DNA of 64,000 nt from Colwellia psychrerythraea (GTDB lineage Bacteria > Pseudomonadota > Gammaproteobacteria > Enterobacterales > Alteromonadaceae): positions 124,001 through 188,000 of the forward strand of contig NZ_JQED01000015.1 in the NCBI RefSeq assembly GCF_000764225.1, in the 5' to 3' direction. Below, piece by piece: positions 16,358 through 24,702 of this stretch; positions within the stretch are counted from its first letter, which is position 1; each line of letters starts with the position of its first letter. The notes beneath the pieces are model-generated. The model was not told where the DNA came from, did no database searches, and was given only the letters and a program-made list of their open reading frames with translations. Made by a program: the position numbers and the translations under genes.

Positions 16358-17173
16358 GTGACAATTATGACAGTTAGTTTATCAATTCAGACAAAAAGCA
16401 CGTGGCATCAAGAAAGTCCTAGCAGGCTTTACCCAAGTTTGCCTCGCTCTGTATTACCTTTATCGGCAGAATTTAAGCCGATGACACAGATTATTAGCCA
16501 CTCTCATCCATGGTCGCAACTATCTTATTCCTGTGTTGGTGTTATGCATATTGAAACTGATGCAGGTGTATTTGTTATTCCGCCAGAGCAAGCATTGTGG
16601 CTCCCACCTGGTATGGCGCATCAACACTTTTGTAAAAACAAGGTCAGTTACCGTAGTTTATATATCGACCCAGTGTTAAGTGAAGCATTAGGTAATGAAG
16701 TACGTCCGTTAACGGTAGATCCTTTATTAAAATCATTGATATTAGAGATTTCAAACTGGCCTGAAGACTATAAAGAAACAGCAGAAACACAACGTTTCCT
16801 GCTAGTATTATTAGATCGCTTAGCGATGGCAAAAAGTCATCAACTTTTTATGCCAACCATTCAAGATAAAAGACTTTTGCCTATCATTGAAACTTTAAAC
16901 CAAGAACCCGCCAATAAACTTACCGTTGAGCAATGGGCTCAAAAAGTAGGTGCATCAAGTCGCACCTTAAATAGGTTATTTAATCAAAATTATGGTATGG
17001 GTTTTAGTCGATGGAAGCAAAAACTGAGAATACTTAAATCATTAGAATTACTTAACAGCAATTCGCAACTTGTTGATATCGCTTTTGAGTTGGGTTATGA
17101 ATCGACATCGGCTTTTATAACTGCTTTTAAGAAACATTTAGGTTGCTCACCTAAAAAGTACCTTGCTACATAA
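16358..17173 (+). CDS. AraC-family regulator with cupin sensor (NimR-like)
   Basis: A 271-residue regulator: an N-terminal cupin (about residues 30-110, with ISHSHPWSQLSYSCVGVMHI and the PPEQALWLPPGMAHQ motif) and a C-terminal pair of helix-turn-helices (about 175-270: TVEQWAQKVGASSRTLNRLF and VDIAFELGYESTSAFITAFK). The WLPPGMAH phrase is typical of the YeaM/NimR group that regulates adjacent exporters. The annotated start at 16358 is GTG; the ATG at 16367, three codons in, is equally good. It is divergent from the MFS gene, its likely target. Confidence 0.88.
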   Translation: MTIMTVSLSIQTKSTWHQESPSRLYPSLPRSVLPLSAEFKPMTQIISHSHPWSQLSYSCVGVMHIETDAGVFVIPPEQALWLPPGMAHQHFCKNKVSYRSLYIDPVLSEALGNEVRPLTVDPLLKSLILEISNWPEDYKETAETQRFLLVLLDRLAMAKSHQLFMPTIQDKRLLPIIETLNQEPANKLTVEQWAQKVGASSRTLNRLFNQNYGMGFSRWKQKLRILKSLELLNSNSQLVDIAFELGYESTSAFITAFKKHLGCSPKKYLAT

Positions 17174-17247
17174 TCGACCAAGAGGAGAATTAAAAGAAAG
17201 AAAAAATTAAGCTGGTCGGCTCTCCCCATTTATCTAGAGATTTTAGT

Positions 17248-17279
17248 AAAAAAAAGCCCTGCATTTTGAACAGGGCTTT
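17248..17279 (-). terminator. terminator of the aminomutase gene
   Basis: AAAGCCCTG / CAGGGCTTT, a 9-bp stem with a 9-base loop, has eight A residues on its left. On the minus strand this makes a good intrinsic terminator for the gene ending at 17323. It may also stop the AraC transcript from the other side. Confidence 0.85.
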
Positions 17280-17322
17280 GGAGTAAGTTTACTCAATGAT
17301 AACGATTAAATTATCACAAATA

Positions 17323-19014
17323 TTATTGTTGTAATCTTTTGGTTAATGCTTGAGCTAAATCATTCTCAATTGTCTCAAGTTCATCCTCAAAGAAAAACTT
17401 GTCAGTATCAAATGGTTTGAGTAATTTTACATCGTTAGTAGTTTCATCATATTTTGCTAAAAATACTTTATCCATCCATTTCATGTTTCGCCCTTCGGTA
17501 AACATCAATGCAAAGGCTCTTTCTCCACCAACCTCACACTCGCCCATAATCGAAATCTTACCCGCTGAAGTCGTCATAGAGAGATGGCGTGATGGGCGAT
17601 TTATTGATGGTAACTCACGGTATATTTTATCAAATATTTGACTAACGGCACTTAGCGGCGCGGTAAAGTAATGATGTTCACCTGTTGGTCTAGCACAATA
17701 CATAGAATGAAAGCTGATGAGCATGGTTGCTAAGATATTAGATAAATCAATCCAGTTTTGCGCACTGCGATCTATATCGATAGAGCCGTCTTCATGCTCG
17801 AATAAACTGATATGATTCATCATAGGGCTTTGACTTCGAATAACCACACCATGGCGTTGCAAGCGACGAATAGCAGCAATCGTTGTAGGATTTAATAATT
17901 CACGTGGTGTAGAAAAATGCGCCATCCATGCCAGTTGAATACCATTTTCATGTAACTTATCAAATACCGCTAACATGTTATCGTATTTACTACTTAGAAT
18001 CATTTCCGGCTGGAAAGTTAAGGCACGCGTAGCAAGGCGAACTGTTTTAATGTGCAATAAATCTCTATCTTCCATTAATGGCGTAACATATTGTTCAAAA
18101 CGACTAGCCGGCATATAACCGCCGTCACCACCAGTAATTAACATATCAGTGACTTCTTTATGCACTTTTAAGTAACGATGAATTTGATCAATTTCTTTTT
18201 GGATAAACATATCTTCATCACCACGAACTTGTGCATGACGGAAACAGTAAGTACAAAATGAAAAACAGTTTTGGGTGGTTTTATCAAAAATCAACTGACA
18301 CTGTGGGTATTTATGCTGACTACCATCAAGAAACTCTATTTCACCTTGCTCATTTTCAAACCAAGGTTTATTGAGTTGCTGGTTGCCATCATGCGGGCTG
18401 GTTCTTTCTTGATACTGGGCAACTATTATTTTTTTCTCGGCCACACTTGCCGCTAAATATTCATCAACGGTTTCTTGGTTAATCATATTTGGTTGTGGCA
18501 TCACTAATTGAAAGACAGAGTCTTCATAAAAGTTAGTCCAGTCAATGCTATTTAAACTGTGTTTGGTGGCTAAAAAGCGGTACACCTCGATGAAAAGTTC
18601 ACGCTCTTCAATATCGCCAATATCAATATTATTCGCTTCAAGAATTTCAACAACACGGCGAAAGCCTGAAAGCCCAGTGTATTGATCTTTCTCATCAAAC
18701 ATATGGGGTTCTTTATCTAACAGACCCGAGTGTTGAGGATAAGACGCATGTAAACGGCTCAGTAAACCTGGTGACAGTAGTTTTTCATCTTTTATAGTTT
18801 GGCGAACATCATCACTGTAGTGATATACATCCATCATGTCATTTATGTCGACTTCACTTACATCACTAATCCCTCTTTTTCGAACATGAACATTACCATC
18901 TAGCACTAAACTATTAGGCTGACAGTCACTGGGGTTAAGCTCTTTTGGATCGAGTAAAGCCACATCAATATGTTGCGCTTTATTGGCTGAATCTTTAGAG
19001 GTGGAATTAGTCAT
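17323..19014 (-). CDS. KamA-family radical SAM amino-acid 2,3-aminomutase, atypical pocket
   Basis: A 563-residue protein of the lysine 2,3-aminomutase family. The [4Fe-4S] motif CX3CX2C is Cys250, Cys254, Cys257. Arg259, two residues later, corresponds to the carboxylate-binding Arg134 of clostridial LAM. TTSAGKIS, with Lys486, corresponds to the PLP lysine region GGGGK. In my manual alignment, the two Asp residues that hold the lysine epsilon-amine (Asp293 and Asp330 in LAM) fall on Ala441/Arg442 and on the MTT stretch at 480-482. A substrate other than lysine is therefore likely, possibly glutamate or another acidic amino acid. It is also longer than EpmB or LAM, with about 200 extra N-terminal residues. 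It is divergent from a LysR gene. Confidence 0.8.
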   Translation of the reverse strand: MTNSTSKDSANKAQHIDVALLDPKELNPSDCQPNSLVLDGNVHVRKRGISDVSEVDINDMMDVYHYSDDVRQTIKDEKLLSPGLLSRLHASYPQHSGLLDKEPHMFDEKDQYTGLSGFRRVVEILEANNIDIGDIEERELFIEVYRFLATKHSLNSIDWTNFYEDSVFQLVMPQPNMINQETVDEYLAASVAEKKIIVAQYQERTSPHDGNQQLNKPWFENEQGEIEFLDGSQHKYPQCQLIFDKTTQNCFSFCTYCFRHAQVRGDEDMFIQKEIDQIHRYLKVHKEVTDMLITGGDGGYMPASRFEQYVTPLMEDRDLLHIKTVRLATRALTFQPEMILSSKYDNMLAVFDKLHENGIQLAWMAHFSTPRELLNPTTIAAIRRLQRHGVVIRSQSPMMNHISLFEHEDGSIDIDRSAQNWIDLSNILATMLISFHSMYCARPTGEHHYFTAPLSAVSQIFDKIYRELPSINRPSRHLSMTTSAGKISIMGECEVGGERAFALMFTEGRNMKWMDKVFLAKYDETTNDVKLLKPFDTDKFFFEDELETIENDLAQALTKRLQQ

Positions 19015-19340
19015 AACAAGGCTCTCTTGTGCAAACTCAATATATTAATGAGTTGACACTTTTGTTTAAAGTTATTGAAAATATGAGTACAAAATTAACT
19101 ATTTTATGCGCTAATTTTCAAAGAAAGCATCACATGAATCAAACGAGTAAAAATCACCAAGTCATGAGCTTTGGTAATAACCTTAATAAAAAAGTGTCTT
19201 TCGAGAACTTTTTTGATGTTAAGTAATAAACTGAACCTTTCTCTTAGATATACTGGCAAGCATGTAACGCGGGCTTATTAATGACCGTCAGCTTATTAAT
19301 TATTACTTCAATACCTATTACACAATGAATTACTTAGCCA
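19015..19340. other. divergent promoter region, aminomutase / LysR, 326 bp
   Basis: No convincing gene. A 65-codon frame (19029-19226) lacks a ribosome binding site and coding character. GCTTATTAAT is repeated directly at 19273-19282 and 19291-19300, 18 bp apart, about 40-70 bp before the LysR start, and could be a LysR contact site. Confidence 0.5.
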
Positions 19341-20312
19341 ATGACCTCACTGCCTACTGAAAGTCCACAATCAAAAAAGCTACTACCCAGTACCAGTATG
19401 TTGGCTGCCTTTGATGCTGCAGCAAGAACAGGCAGCTTTACTGCCGCAGCAAAAGAGCTAGCATTAACGCAAGGGGCGATTAGCCGCCAAGTGAATGCGC
19501 TAGAGCTGCAAATAAGTGTGAATTTGTTTCACCGTCATAAACAGAATATATCACTCACCGAAGCAGGGAAAACTTACGCTAAAGAAGTCAATTCAGCGTT
19601 AAGTCATATACGTTCTGCTACATTAAACCTCATGACCAATCCCGAAGGTGGCATACTTAATATTGCAATATTACCCATGTTTGGTTCTCGCTGGTTAATG
19701 CCGAGACTAGCCGATTTTTTAGCAAAACATCCTCGCGTAACTATCAACACGGTATGCAAACTTTCACAATTTGATTTTTCTCACGAGGATATTCATTGCG
19801 CCATTCATTTTGGTAAAGCTGACTGGTCAAAAGCCAATTGCACTTTTTTAATGGCCGAAGAAAGTGTTCCTGTGTGCTCACCTAAGTTATTCGAACAAGC
19901 CCAATTGGCAAAAACCGATAATGTTTGTGCCAGTCTAATTCATTTACCGCTTTTGCATATAACAACTAGGCCTAATGCATGGCCGCGCTGGTTTGATGAG
20001 CATAAAGTTAGCTCACTAACCAAAGAGCAAACAAAGAAAAAAACACTACAAGATATGCATTTTGAACAATTCTCCATTGCGACTAATGCTGCAGTGGCAG
20101 GACTAGGCGTAGCACTATTACCAAAATTTTTAGTTGAAAGTGAATTACAACGAGGTGAGTTGCAGGTAATTTGTAACAAAGCCCAACGCACCGATAATGG
20201 CTACTACTTAGTTACCCCTAATGACAAGCTTAGCTATGCTCCTATGATTGCTTTTACCCGATGGTTATCAGAAGTGATTAACAGTGAAAAGCCTCATCTA
20301 CTTACTAAATAA
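19341..20312 (+). CDS. LysR-family regulator, GcvA-like
   Basis: A 323-residue LTTR of the GcvA/AmpR-like group: LAAFDAAARTGSFTAAAKELALTQGAISRQVNALE is the typical recognition helix region, and the effector domain contains LPMFGSRWLMPRL, the usual GcvA-type opening. GcvA controls glycine cleavage in E. coli, and many relatives control the divergent amino-acid gene. Here that gene is the radical SAM aminomutase, so I infer it regulates that enzyme in response to an amino acid. The C-terminal part (from 240) is intact, with LGVALLPKFLVESEL. No strong ribosome binding site precedes the ATG at 19341. Confidence 0.86.
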   Translation: MTSLPTESPQSKKLLPSTSMLAAFDAAARTGSFTAAAKELALTQGAISRQVNALELQISVNLFHRHKQNISLTEAGKTYAKEVNSALSHIRSATLNLMTNPEGGILNIAILPMFGSRWLMPRLADFLAKHPRVTINTVCKLSQFDFSHEDIHCAIHFGKADWSKANCTFLMAEESVPVCSPKLFEQAQLAKTDNVCASLIHLPLLHITTRPNAWPRWFDEHKVSSLTKEQTKKKTLQDMHFEQFSIATNAAVAGLGVALLPKFLVESELQRGELQVICNKAQRTDNGYYLVTPNDKLSYAPMIAFTRWLSEVINSEKPHLLTK

Positions 20313-20626
20313 AAATCTTTGTTGAGCTAATAACAATTGAATTTATTTTCAGATAAATTCAACATAATGCTTTTTTAATTATATTGATATTTCAACTAAT
20401 TAAGGTGGATTAAAGTTCATTCGCAGACTATAACTATTTAACTTTTGCTATCAGAAGCTGTTCAATTATAATCAGTAGTAATCAAAATATAAATTTTCTA
20501 TAGCGATAAAAACCAAACTAGCGAATTGAACCAGACTTGTAAAAGTTGGCTATACTCCGCTAGGCCTCACATGTTGAAAACTATTACTTGCCTCTCAATA
20601 TGGCAAACAGTTACTAGGAGCCATCA
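20313..20626. other. intergenic region, 314 bp, no gene seen
   Basis: Very AT-rich sequence between the LysR gene and a small secreted protein gene. I see no terminator with a clear stem and no open frame worth calling. CTAGGAG at 20613-20619 is the ribosome binding site of the following gene. Confidence 0.55.
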
Positions 20627-20998
20627 ATGAAATCAATATTTTTTATTTTACTTTGTTTCATAACTAGCAGTATCCATGCAGAAGAGCCTGAGCATGGTTT
20701 TGTTAATAAAAGCGACTCAGGGGTGCTTCAGGCTTGGAATGCCGACAAAAATGAGTGGAATGATATTGATGCCTTTTGGCATGATTTTGCTCAGAACAAT
20801 CAGGCAAAGTCATGGGGCATTACCGATACATACCCCCAATATGACGAGGTAAATGAATTTGATACGCTTGTCATCAAGTTAAAACAAGGCACCTGTTTGA
20901 TGCAGTTTTATCATGCCCGTTGGAGACGTGCCAATGACGTTCAACGTTGGCACGATGCCTTTAATGAGTATAGTGCTTGCCCTTATGTCTTTGATTAA
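20627..20998 (+). CDS. small secreted protein of unknown function
   Basis: A 123-residue protein I do not recognise. It has a clean signal peptide (MKSIFFILLCFITSSIHA, cleavage before EEPEHG), so the mature form of about 105 residues is periplasmic or secreted. It is rich in tryptophan, aspartate and asparagine, and has two cysteines (in KQGTCLMQF and YSACPYV) that could form a disulfide. A good ribosome binding site (AGGAG, 8 bases before ATG) supports expression. The DUF805 gene follows 66 bp later, but with its own ribosome binding site (AAGGAGAG), so co-transcription is possible only. Confidence 0.75.
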   Translation: MKSIFFILLCFITSSIHAEEPEHGFVNKSDSGVLQAWNADKNEWNDIDAFWHDFAQNNQAKSWGITDTYPQYDEVNEFDTLVIKLKQGTCLMQFYHARWRRANDVQRWHDAFNEYSACPYVFD

Positions 20999-21064
20999 CT
21001 AGAGTATCGATGCAAACTATCACGTTTTAGTTTAAATATAATAAACAATAAGGAGAGTCCAATA

Positions 21065-21403
21065 ATGGATTATTTTATAGGCGCACTAAAAAAATATGCT
21101 GACTTTACTGGCAGAGCTCGTAGAAAAGAATACTGGATGTTCATACTTATTTATATAATTATCAATGTTGTTTTAGGGATTCTTGGTTTGGAAGTTATTT
21201 CCGCATTGGTAGGTCTTGGACTATTAATTCCCAGTATCAGTATCGCGGCACGAAGATTACATGATACAGGCCGTTCAGGTTGGTGGCAGTTAATAGTATT
21301 AGTTCCTGTCATCGGTATTATTGTGCTTATCGTATTCTTAGCGCAAGATGGACATGATACAAATGATTATGGCGTTAATCCTAAATCTGGTGCAACCGCA
21401 TAA
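21065..21403 (+). CDS. DUF805 inner-membrane protein (YhaH/YhaI-like)
   Basis: A 112-residue membrane protein of family DUF805. The N-terminal signature FTGRARRKEYWMFIL, the middle IPSISIAARRLHDTGRSGWW motif and a short acidic tail (DGHDTNDYGVNPKSG) are diagnostic. It has about three membrane helices. The biochemical role of DUF805 is unknown; members are widespread, often in several copies per genome. AAGGAGAG is 8 bases before the ATG. Confidence 0.9.
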   Translation: MDYFIGALKKYADFTGRARRKEYWMFILIYIIINVVLGILGLEVISALVGLGLLIPSISIAARRLHDTGRSGWWQLIVLVPVIGIIVLIVFLAQDGHDTNDYGVNPKSGATA

Positions 21404-21472
21404 CACCTATTAGCTCAGCAATGCAGAAGTTATCGCCGCGTTGCTGGGTTGAGAAAAATAACTGGCGACTGC

Positions 21473-21874
21473 TTAAGTAAAACTTGCTGGACGACTACCT
21501 TCCATTAAACTATCTAATTTCACTTGTGCTTTTTTGGGGTTAGTTATATCTATGACTTCAATCATTTCACATTCATCTCTAATCATTTCAGCAATAAGGC
21601 TAGGATAATGACGACAATCTTCAGGTCTGTCTAAGTATATACTGCAGGTATACATGTTTTTCTCGAGTGGACTTTTCTTCACGGCAATCTCGAGAAAGGG
21701 GCAACTTGTTTGCTTTTTTCCTGTTTCAGGATCAAACCATATCTCGTTGTTTTTTACGTACTTGAATATATCAGGGTTAAATATCTCCCACAGGTCAATT
21801 TCTTCTTTGGTGGCACTAAGGTCTTCTCCCCCGTACTTGATACAACATTTTCCGCATTGATTACAGTCTTTCAT
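21473..21874 (-). CDS. YkgJ-family cysteine-cluster protein
   Basis: A 133-residue cytoplasmic protein with the YkgJ/CxxCxxCC pattern: CNQCGKCCIKYGG at the N-terminus, then CPFLE and CSIYLDRPEDCRHYP. This set of cysteines binds a metal, zinc or an iron-sulfur cluster. The family's role is not established. Between the cysteine groups lies EEIDLWEIFNPDIFKYV, the usual helical insertion. It stands alone, convergent with the DUF805 gene. An imperfect hairpin without a T-run lies between the two. Confidence 0.87.
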   Translation of the reverse strand: MKDCNQCGKCCIKYGGEDLSATKEEIDLWEIFNPDIFKYVKNNEIWFDPETGKKQTSCPFLEIAVKKSPLEKNMYTCSIYLDRPEDCRHYPSLIAEMIRDECEMIEVIDITNPKKAQVKLDSLMEGSRPASFT

Positions 21875-22001
21875 AGTTCGCTATATAACTCATTAAATAC
21901 AAAAGTATTATAACCCCGTTAGCAGTCGAAGTGCACATTGGGTAGTGTTTGAATCATGAAAGCTAGCTCATTTGAAGCTTAGGCAATGATTGAATTAACC
22001 A

Positions 22002-22943
22002 CTAATAAGGTAAATAAATAGTAAAGGTAGTGCCTTCATTTTCCTGACTTGTTACCTCTAGTTTACCTTCATGTTTTTCGATGATGCCAAAAGAGACGGA
22101 TAAACCTAACCCTGTGCCAACACCAATAGGTTTAGTGGTAAAAAAAGGATCGAAAATTTTATTGATTATATCCTGAGGTATACCTACACCATGATCACTG
22201 ATTTCAATCGTTAAGTATCCCTTTCCCTCTTTTTTTACGATACCAGTAGAAATGTCTAACACACCTTTATCTTTTGTTGCATGAGCCGCGTTGATAAATA
22301 AATTCAACAGCACTTGATTTATTTCACCTGGATGGCAATAAACTTTAGGTAACGGTTTAAAATGCTTACTCACTGTTAAACAATATTTCAGTTCATTCCA
22401 AACAACTTTAAGCGACTCATCAATAAGTGCGTTAATATCACAAGGCTCTTTTTCAAAAGTACCTGAGTGACTTACTTTGTTCAAATTGCTAACTATTTCT
22501 TTAACTCGATTTAAGCCTTTATCTGTTTCAGCTAACATCGATTTTATATCGCCTTTTATATAATCAATGTCTTCTTGTTCCCTCAATTGTTGATATGCTT
22601 GTGCAATATCTTGTGATGCTAAGGAAGGTAAGTGAGCTATCATGAGTTCATCTAGCATTAAAAAAGAGTCGAAATACTCAGACAACATAGATAAATTACT
22701 GATTGAGTATCCTATTGGATTGTTTATTTCATGAGCAACGCCTGCAGCAAGTTGGCCTATTGAGGCCATTTTTTCAGATTGTATGAGCTGTTGCTGAGTT
22801 GTTCTTAATTCTTTGACAGTAGACTCGAGCTGAATGCAGTTGTCGTAAAGACTACGCGTTTTATCATTTAATAACTGCTCAGCAAGTAATCTCGCCTGCC
22901 TCTCTCGCTCGTAGGCAATTCTATAGGGATCTGGGTTATTCAT
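22002..22943 (-). CDS. H-NOX-associated sensor histidine kinase (HnoK-like)
   Basis: A soluble histidine kinase of 313 residues from the ATG at 22943, which has GAAGG 5 bases upstream; an in-frame TTG at 22955 is less likely. Order: coiled coil (1-60), dimerisation and phospho-acceptor helix with GVAHEINNPIGYSISNL (His71), then the ATPase domain with N-box NQVLLNLFINAAHA, G1 DHGVGIP, F-box FDPFFTTK and G2 GVGTGLGLSVSFG. It has no membrane segment or sensor of its own. The gene overlaps the H-NOX gene by 8 bases, so the two are coupled and H-NOX is the sensor. In Shewanella and Vibrio, NO-bound H-NOX inhibits this kinase. No response-regulator gene is adjacent. Confidence 0.9.
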   Translation of the reverse strand: MNNPDPYRIAYERERQARLLAEQLLNDKTRSLYDNCIQLESTVKELRTTQQQLIQSEKMASIGQLAAGVAHEINNPIGYSISNLSMLSEYFDSFLMLDELMIAHLPSLASQDIAQAYQQLREQEDIDYIKGDIKSMLAETDKGLNRVKEIVSNLNKVSHSGTFEKEPCDINALIDESLKVVWNELKYCLTVSKHFKPLPKVYCHPGEINQVLLNLFINAAHATKDKGVLDISTGIVKKEGKGYLTIEISDHGVGIPQDIINKIFDPFFTTKPIGVGTGLGLSVSFGIIEKHEGKLEVTSQENEGTTFTIYLPY

Positions 22944-23490
22944 TGTAACCTTCAAAGCTTACGACTAATTTACAGCGCGAAGCACCCTGGTGCATACATT
23001 CAGGATGGTCGATTGATACTTTTTCATTGAACTGATCAGCGGCCCCCAGAATTAGTCCAATACTCACATGACATAATTTACGCTTAGAGCTGTAATACAT
23101 TATGAGAGTCTTATCATCTACCGTCTCATACTCAAAAGTAGGTAAATAAGCTTTAGGGTGAAGGCGTTTTACTTCGACATGAATAAGGTTGTCTATAGCC
23201 AGCAAGAAACTTTTTAAGCTATCGATTGTGGAGATGTCTACTGGGCTTGTATCATATAATTTTTTAAATAAATAACGACCAAACTTTTCGATTAATACTT
23301 CAATTTCAATACCAGTTTTAGTCGATAGAGCAACCACCATATTAATCAATTCGCTATCTAGATATTGCTCGCCACTTGTATATATTCCGTGTGATGGAGG
23401 GTTGGTTTGCTCAATTAACTCATTCCACTGCTCCATGCCCATTTGCTCAACAATCATATCTGAAAATGCTGTATATATAGATCCTTGCAT
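22936..23490 (-). CDS. H-NOX haem nitric-oxide sensor
   Basis: A 184-residue haem NO-binding (HNOB) protein. Diagnostic residues: proximal haem ligand His104 (LIHVEVKRLHP), Pro117 beside the haem, and the haem-propionate motif YxSxR as Tyr133-Ser135-Arg137. The zinc and thiol-switch quartet known from Shewanella H-NOX (Cys139, His161, Cys164, Cys172) is present with a one-residue shift: Cys140, His162, Cys165, Cys173. I do not see the distal tyrosine typical of O2-binding members, so NO selectivity is expected. GGAG precedes the ATG. It is the sensor for the downstream kinase. Confidence 0.93.
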   Translation of the reverse strand: MQGSIYTAFSDMIVEQMGMEQWNELIEQTNPPSHGIYTSGEQYLDSELINMVVALSTKTGIEIEVLIEKFGRYLFKKLYDTSPVDISTIDSLKSFLLAIDNLIHVEVKRLHPKAYLPTFEYETVDDKTLIMYYSSKRKLCHVSIGLILGAADQFNEKVSIDHPECMHQGASRCKLVVSFEGYNE

Positions 23491-23592
23491 ACTATCTCCA
23501 TTATTTTTATATAATACGAATGATATTAACTCAGTTTAGTACTTAATTGATTAAACCCATAACTAATATAAAAATCAATAGATAAGGTCGCT

Positions 23593-24516
23593 TTACTGTA
23601 AGACTTCACTATAAAGCTTGCTAACAAAATCAATAAAAGCTCTAACTTTAGGTATTTTGGCTCGATGTTTTGGGTAAAGGGCATACACATCAACTTTGGC
23701 CATGCCCCAATCGGGCAGAATATTAACTAATTGTCCTGCTGCTACTTCTTGTCGACACATATAATCGGGGAGCACAGCAATGCCCACCCCATCAACAATA
23801 CTTTGTTTAAGTATGGAGAAATCATCAACTAATAAGCGAGGCTGACAGTGCACCGTGATGCCTTCACTTGTTGCTGAGAGTAAATTGAGTTTGAAGTCAT
23901 TATTTTCTGGAAAACTGCCTGAATTATTAAGTGGGTTCATGATTAACAGCTGATGCTCAGATAAATTCTCGACCCTACCTGGATTACCTTGTTTGGCTAA
24001 ATAACTTGGGCTGGAGAATATTTTTCGGCTAACTGTGCCTAATTTTTTTGCCATTAGCATAGAATCTTTTAACTGCCCAATGCGAATGACTACATCAAAG
24101 CCCTCTTCAATAAAATCTACCCGCCTATTAACGATATTGAGTTGTACTTTAAGATCAGGGTACTGGTGCATAAACCTGCTTATGGCCGGTCTTAAAATTT
24201 GTTGGCCCGTCGCAACAGATGCTCCAATTTTTAAATCACCAGCATAACTGTGAAAAAGCTCACATACTGAGGCTGTCGCTAAATCGAGTTCTGTGTGTAT
24301 GCGTTTACAGTGTGCTAAATAACGTCGCCCCGCCTCAGTTAAATGCTGAGATCGTGTGGACCGCTCGAGTAAAATAACATTAAGGTTTTTCTCTAAACGC
24401 GATACTTTTCGACTGACGTTAGCTTTAGGCATTCCAAGTCTGTCTGCAGCAAGAGTAAAACTCCCCGCTTCTATAACCGCTAAAAAGATCATCATGTCAT
24501 TTAAATCATGTTTCAT
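23593..24516 (-). CDS. LysR-family regulator divergent from pirin
   Basis: LTTR of 307 residues when started at the ATG at 24516, which has AAGGA five bases upstream; the frame is open to an ATG at 24555, but that N-terminus would be unusual. Start MKHDLNDMMIFLAVIEAGSFTLAADRLGMPKANVSRKVSRLE gives a canonical helix-turn-helix, and the effector domain begins near GDLKIGASVATGQQIL. It belongs to the large group that controls adjacent pirin or quinone-reductase genes in response to electrophiles. The target is inferred from the divergent layout. Confidence 0.87.
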   Translation of the reverse strand: MKHDLNDMMIFLAVIEAGSFTLAADRLGMPKANVSRKVSRLEKNLNVILLERSTRSQHLTEAGRRYLAHCKRIHTELDLATASVCELFHSYAGDLKIGASVATGQQILRPAISRFMHQYPDLKVQLNIVNRRVDFIEEGFDVVIRIGQLKDSMLMAKKLGTVSRKIFSSPSYLAKQGNPGRVENLSEHQLLIMNPLNNSGSFPENNDFKLNLLSATSEGITVHCQPRLLVDDFSILKQSIVDGVGIAVLPDYMCRQEVAAGQLVNILPDWGMAKVDVYALYPKHRAKIPKVRAFIDFVSKLYSEVLQ

Positions 24517-24598
24517 AACATTCCTTAATCCATAGAGACTTAGATAAGCCCACATTGATAAGGCTCAAACAGACCTATCAATACGCAAGCATTGTTGT

Positions 24599-24615
24599 TG
24601 ATAATGAAATTATCA
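24599..24615. promoter_or_regulatory. candidate LysR operator in LysR/pirin promoter
   Basis: TGATAAT-GAA-ATTATCA is a perfect 7+3+7 dyad 83 bp from the LysR start and 88 bp from the pirin start, in the middle of the divergent gap. It has the size and symmetry of an LTTR site. AT-rich dyads also arise by chance, so confidence is limited. Confidence 0.4.
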
Positions 24616-24702
24616 TATCAATAAAGCGGTATTTATCAAACAATGCATAACACTTAACATTGTACTCACTGAAACAACTTATCTCATGACTAGGAGCAGA
24701 GC

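Noticed and set aside
17323..19014. Calling the radical SAM protein EpmB
   Set aside because: It is over 200 residues too long, is not near efp or epmA, and has its own LysR regulator.
19029..19226. 65-codon open frame upstream of the GcvA-like LysR gene
   Set aside because: No ribosome binding site, no recognisable composition and it sits in a divergent promoter region.
21404..21472. Terminator between the DUF805 and YkgJ genes
   Set aside because: An imperfect CAGCAATGC / GCGTTGCTG hairpin exists, but no T-run follows it on either strand.
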